Assembly (NCBI RefSeq): GCF_003703395.1
Contig: NZ_RDQN01000004.1
Coordinates: 124,001-188,000, forward strand
Direction of reading: 5' to 3'
Length of the DNA: 64,000 bases
From: Pseudoxanthomonas spadix
GTDB taxonomy: Bacteria; Pseudomonadota; Gammaproteobacteria; Xanthomonadales; Xanthomonadaceae
Below the pieces are notes generated by a model. That model was not told the origin of the DNA. It searched no databases and was given only the letters and a program-made list of their open reading frames with translations. Below are positions 61,845 through 64,000 of the stretch, piece by piece. Within the stretch, counting starts at the first letter, position 1. Every line of letters begins with the position of its first letter. The position numbers and the translations under genes were made by a program.

Positions 61845-63245
61845 ATGGCCATGAATGCTGCTGCTGATCTTCCTCCCTCGGCTGGGTGCCTGCCCAAGGA
61901 CTGGGCGCCCGATAGCTGGCGTGGGCGCCCGGCGTTGCAGATGCCGACCTATCCCGATGCGGCCGCGCTGAAGGCAGCGCTGGACGAACTGGCTCGGCTG
62001 CCGCCGCTGGTGACCTCGTGGGAGATCTTCGCGCTGAAGAGGCAACTGGCCCAGGCGCAGGAAGGCAAGCGTTTCCTGCTGCAGGGTGGCGACTGCGCGG
62101 AGAGTTTCTCCGATTGCCAATCCGGGCTGATCTCCAATCGCCTGAAGGTGCTGCTGCAGATGAGCCTGGTGCTGGTGCACGGGCTGCAGTTGCCGGTGGT
62201 GAGGGTGGGGCGCTTCGCCGGGCAGTATGCCAAGCCACGTTCCACGGACATGGAGACCCGCGGCGAGGTCACCTTGCCCAGTTACCGCGGCGACCTGGTC
62301 AACGGTCCGGAATTCAGTGCCGCCGCGCGGGTGGCCGACCCGCAGCGCATGATCCGGGCGCATTCGCGTTCGGCCATGACCATGAACTTCGTGCGCGCAT
62401 TGATCGATGGTGGCTTCGCCGACCTGCACCATCCCGAGTACTGGAACCTCAACTGGGTTGGCTATTCGCCGTTGGCGGCCGAATACCAGCAGATGGTCTC
62501 CGACATCGGTGGCGCGGTGCGCTTCATGGAAACCCTGGCCGGGGTGGAAGTGCACAACCTCAACCGCATTGACTTCTACACTTCGCACGAGGCGCTGCTG
62601 CTGCCCTACGAACAGGCGCTGACCCGGCAGGTGCCGCGCCAGTGGGGCTGGTTCAACCTGTCCACGCACTACCCGTGGATCGGCATGCGCACCGCGGCGC
62701 TGGACGGCGCGCACGTGGAGTACCTGCGCGGGGTGCGCAACCCGATCGCGATCAAGATCGGGCCCTCGGTGCAGCCGGACCAGTTGCTGCGCCTGATCGA
62801 CGTGCTCAACCCGGACGACGAGCCGGGCCGGCTGAGCTTCATCCATCGCATGGGCGCGGCGCAGATCGCCGACAAGCTGCCGGCGCTGCTGGAGGCGGTC
62901 AAGCGCGACGGTCGCTGCGTGCTGTGGGTCTGCGATGCGATGCACGGCAATACCGAAAGCACCTCCAATGGCTTCAAGACCCGGCGCTTCGACAACATCC
63001 GCAGCGAGGTGGAGCAGTCCTTCGAGCTGCACGCGGCCGCCGGGACGCGCCTGGGCGGTGTGCACCTGGAGCTGACCGGCGAGGACGTCACCGAATGCAC
63101 CGGCGGGGCGCGCGAACTGACCGACATCGACCTGGAGCGCGCGTACCGTTCGAGCGTCGATCCGCGGTTGAACTACGAGCAGTCGCTGGAGATCGCGATG
63201 CTGATCGTGCGCAAGCAGCGCCAGGGCCGGCGGCCCGGCTCCTAA
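61845..63245 (+). CDS. 3-deoxy-7-phosphoheptulonate synthase, class II
   Basis: A 466-residue DAHP synthase of the plant and actinobacterial type (class II), catalysing the first step of aromatic amino acid synthesis from PEP and erythrose 4-phosphate. It shows FLLQGGDCAESFSDCQ with the metal-binding cysteine, GRFAGQYAKPRS, PEYWNLNWV, the SHEALLLPYEQ block, and CDAMHGNT followed by KTRRFDNI. The ATG at 61845 or at 61851 may be used. It is unrelated to the AroF/G/H enzymes of E. coli. Confidence 0.93.
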   Translation: MAMNAAADLPPSAGCLPKDWAPDSWRGRPALQMPTYPDAAALKAALDELARLPPLVTSWEIFALKRQLAQAQEGKRFLLQGGDCAESFSDCQSGLISNRLKVLLQMSLVLVHGLQLPVVRVGRFAGQYAKPRSTDMETRGEVTLPSYRGDLVNGPEFSAAARVADPQRMIRAHSRSAMTMNFVRALIDGGFADLHHPEYWNLNWVGYSPLAAEYQQMVSDIGGAVRFMETLAGVEVHNLNRIDFYTSHEALLLPYEQALTRQVPRQWGWFNLSTHYPWIGMRTAALDGAHVEYLRGVRNPIAIKIGPSVQPDQLLRLIDVLNPDDEPGRLSFIHRMGAAQIADKLPALLEAVKRDGRCVLWVCDAMHGNTESTSNGFKTRRFDNIRSEVEQSFELHAAAGTRLGGVHLELTGEDVTECTGGARELTDIDLERAYRSSVDPRLNYEQSLEIAMLIVRKQRQGRRPGS

Positions 63246-63316
63246 AACCGGAGATCAACCGGCGAGATCGCGCGCCGACACCGCATGCACGCCGGCTTTG
63301 GCAGTCTCGCTCGCCA

Positions 63317-64000
63317 ATGAGTGACCTCCACTGGAATGACATCAGCCCGTATGCGGTTCCGCTGGGCATCTCGGCGCTGCTGGGCGTGCTGGCCTGGGCA
63401 TTGTTCGCCTGGCTGGCGCATCGCGCGCGCGGCAAGGATTACCGGCGCGCACGCATCACCAGCATGCTGAGCCCGCCGCTGGCATTGTTGCTGCCGCTGC
63501 TGTTCCTGCGCGTCGGTCTGGACTCCACACCGCTGAAGGATGCACAGCTGGCGCTGTTGAAGCTGAGCCTGTATGTCGGTGTCGTCGGTTGCGTGACCTG
63601 GCTGGCGGTGCGGGTGGTCAACGGGATCGTCGCCTCGATCCTGCGCGAACACCCGATTGAGGTGGCCGACAACCTGGCTGCGCGTCAGATCCATACCCAG
63701 ACGCGGGTCCTGGGACGGGTGGCCACAGGGCTGGTGATCGTGCTCGGCGCGTCCATGGTGCTGCTGCAGTTTGACGGCGTGCGCCAGCTGGGCAGGACGC
63801 TGCTGGCGTCGGCCGGCATCCTGGGACTGGTGGCGGGCATCGCGGCCAAGCCGGTGTTCGGCAACCTCATTGCCGGCCTGCAGATCGCGTTGTCGCAGCC
63901 GATCCGGATAGATGACGTGGTGATCGTGGAAGGTGAGTGGGGCCGCGTGGAGGAGATCACCAGCGCATTTGTGGTGGTGCACATCTGGGACCAGCGCCGG
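63317..64000 (+). CDS. MscS-family mechanosensitive channel, N-terminal part (runs off window)
   Basis: An open frame starts at the ATG at 63317 (MSDLHWNDISPYAVPLG) and has no stop before the window ends, giving 228 residues so far. It has hydrophobic segments at about 13-33, 50-65, 82-103 and 132-150. The pore-helix-like stretch TLLASAGILGLVAGIAAKPV then FGNLIAGLQIALSQPIRIDD matches the conserved MscS core, followed by the beta-domain start VVIVEGEWGRVEEITSAF. Such channels release solutes on hypo-osmotic shock. It follows the DAHP synthase gene after 71 bases. Confidence 0.88.
   Translation, partial: MSDLHWNDISPYAVPLGISALLGVLAWALFAWLAHRARGKDYRRARITSMLSPPLALLLPLLFLRVGLDSTPLKDAQLALLKLSLYVGVVGCVTWLAVRVVNGIVASILREHPIEVADNLAARQIHTQTRVLGRVATGLVIVLGASMVLLQFDGVRQLGRTLLASAGILGLVAGIAAKPVFGNLIAGLQIALSQPIRIDDVVIVEGEWGRVEEITSAFVVVHIWDQRR

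Overview
This 64 kb window is ordinary chromosome from a GC-rich gammaproteobacterium, most likely of the Xanthomonadaceae (Pseudoxanthomonas, Xanthomonas, Stenotrophomonas or Lysobacter type). The assignment rests on several things. The order tRNA-Tyr, tRNA-Gly, tRNA-Thr, tuf, tRNA-Trp, secE, nusG, rplKAJL, rpoBC, rpsLG, fusA, tuf, then the S10, spc and alpha operons is intact. The energy transhydrogenase has three subunits. DAHP synthase is of class II. Spacers carry palindromic repeats built from GGGACCC-like words or CATCCCCGC hairpins. The genus is an inference.

Positions 1-16.3 kb are accessory and housekeeping genes: the end of a DUF1631 gene, the pntAA, pntAB and pntB transhydrogenase genes interrupted by an opposite-strand ECF sigma cassette, sufT, ilvE, a large secreted subtilisin-like protease, a short asparaginase-like protein, wrbA with a DUF2069 gene, a yihY-tlpA-acylphosphatase operon, and a moaB-XRE-ppk2 operon. 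Positions 16.3-25.8 kb hold the widely conserved block prfA-hemA facing a TPR gene, lolB, ispE, tRNA-Gln, prs, rplY, pth and ychF.

Positions 26-61.1 kb form the translation and transcription supercluster. It begins at a strong promoter before tRNA-Tyr, which is followed by three tandem 173-bp repeats that each end in the 3' end of the tRNA, an architecture like the E. coli tyrT/rtT locus. The two tuf genes encode EF-Tu proteins differing at 19 of 396 residues. rpsL and rpsJ share near-identical promoters and first leader hairpins. Several normally tight spacers (rplN-rplX, rplR-rpsE, secY-rpsM, rpoA-rplQ, rpoB-rpoC, fusA-tuf) hold hairpin or palindromic repeats. rpmJ is absent from its usual place after secY.

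Positions 61.2-64 kb hold dsbB, a class II DAHP synthase and the start of an MscS-type channel gene that runs off the window. No prophage, insertion sequence, CRISPR-Cas or defence system is visible. The most notable structures are in the noncoding DNA: the tRNA-Tyr tail repeats, a 170-bp imperfect palindrome before pntAA, and several repeat families inside ribosomal operons.
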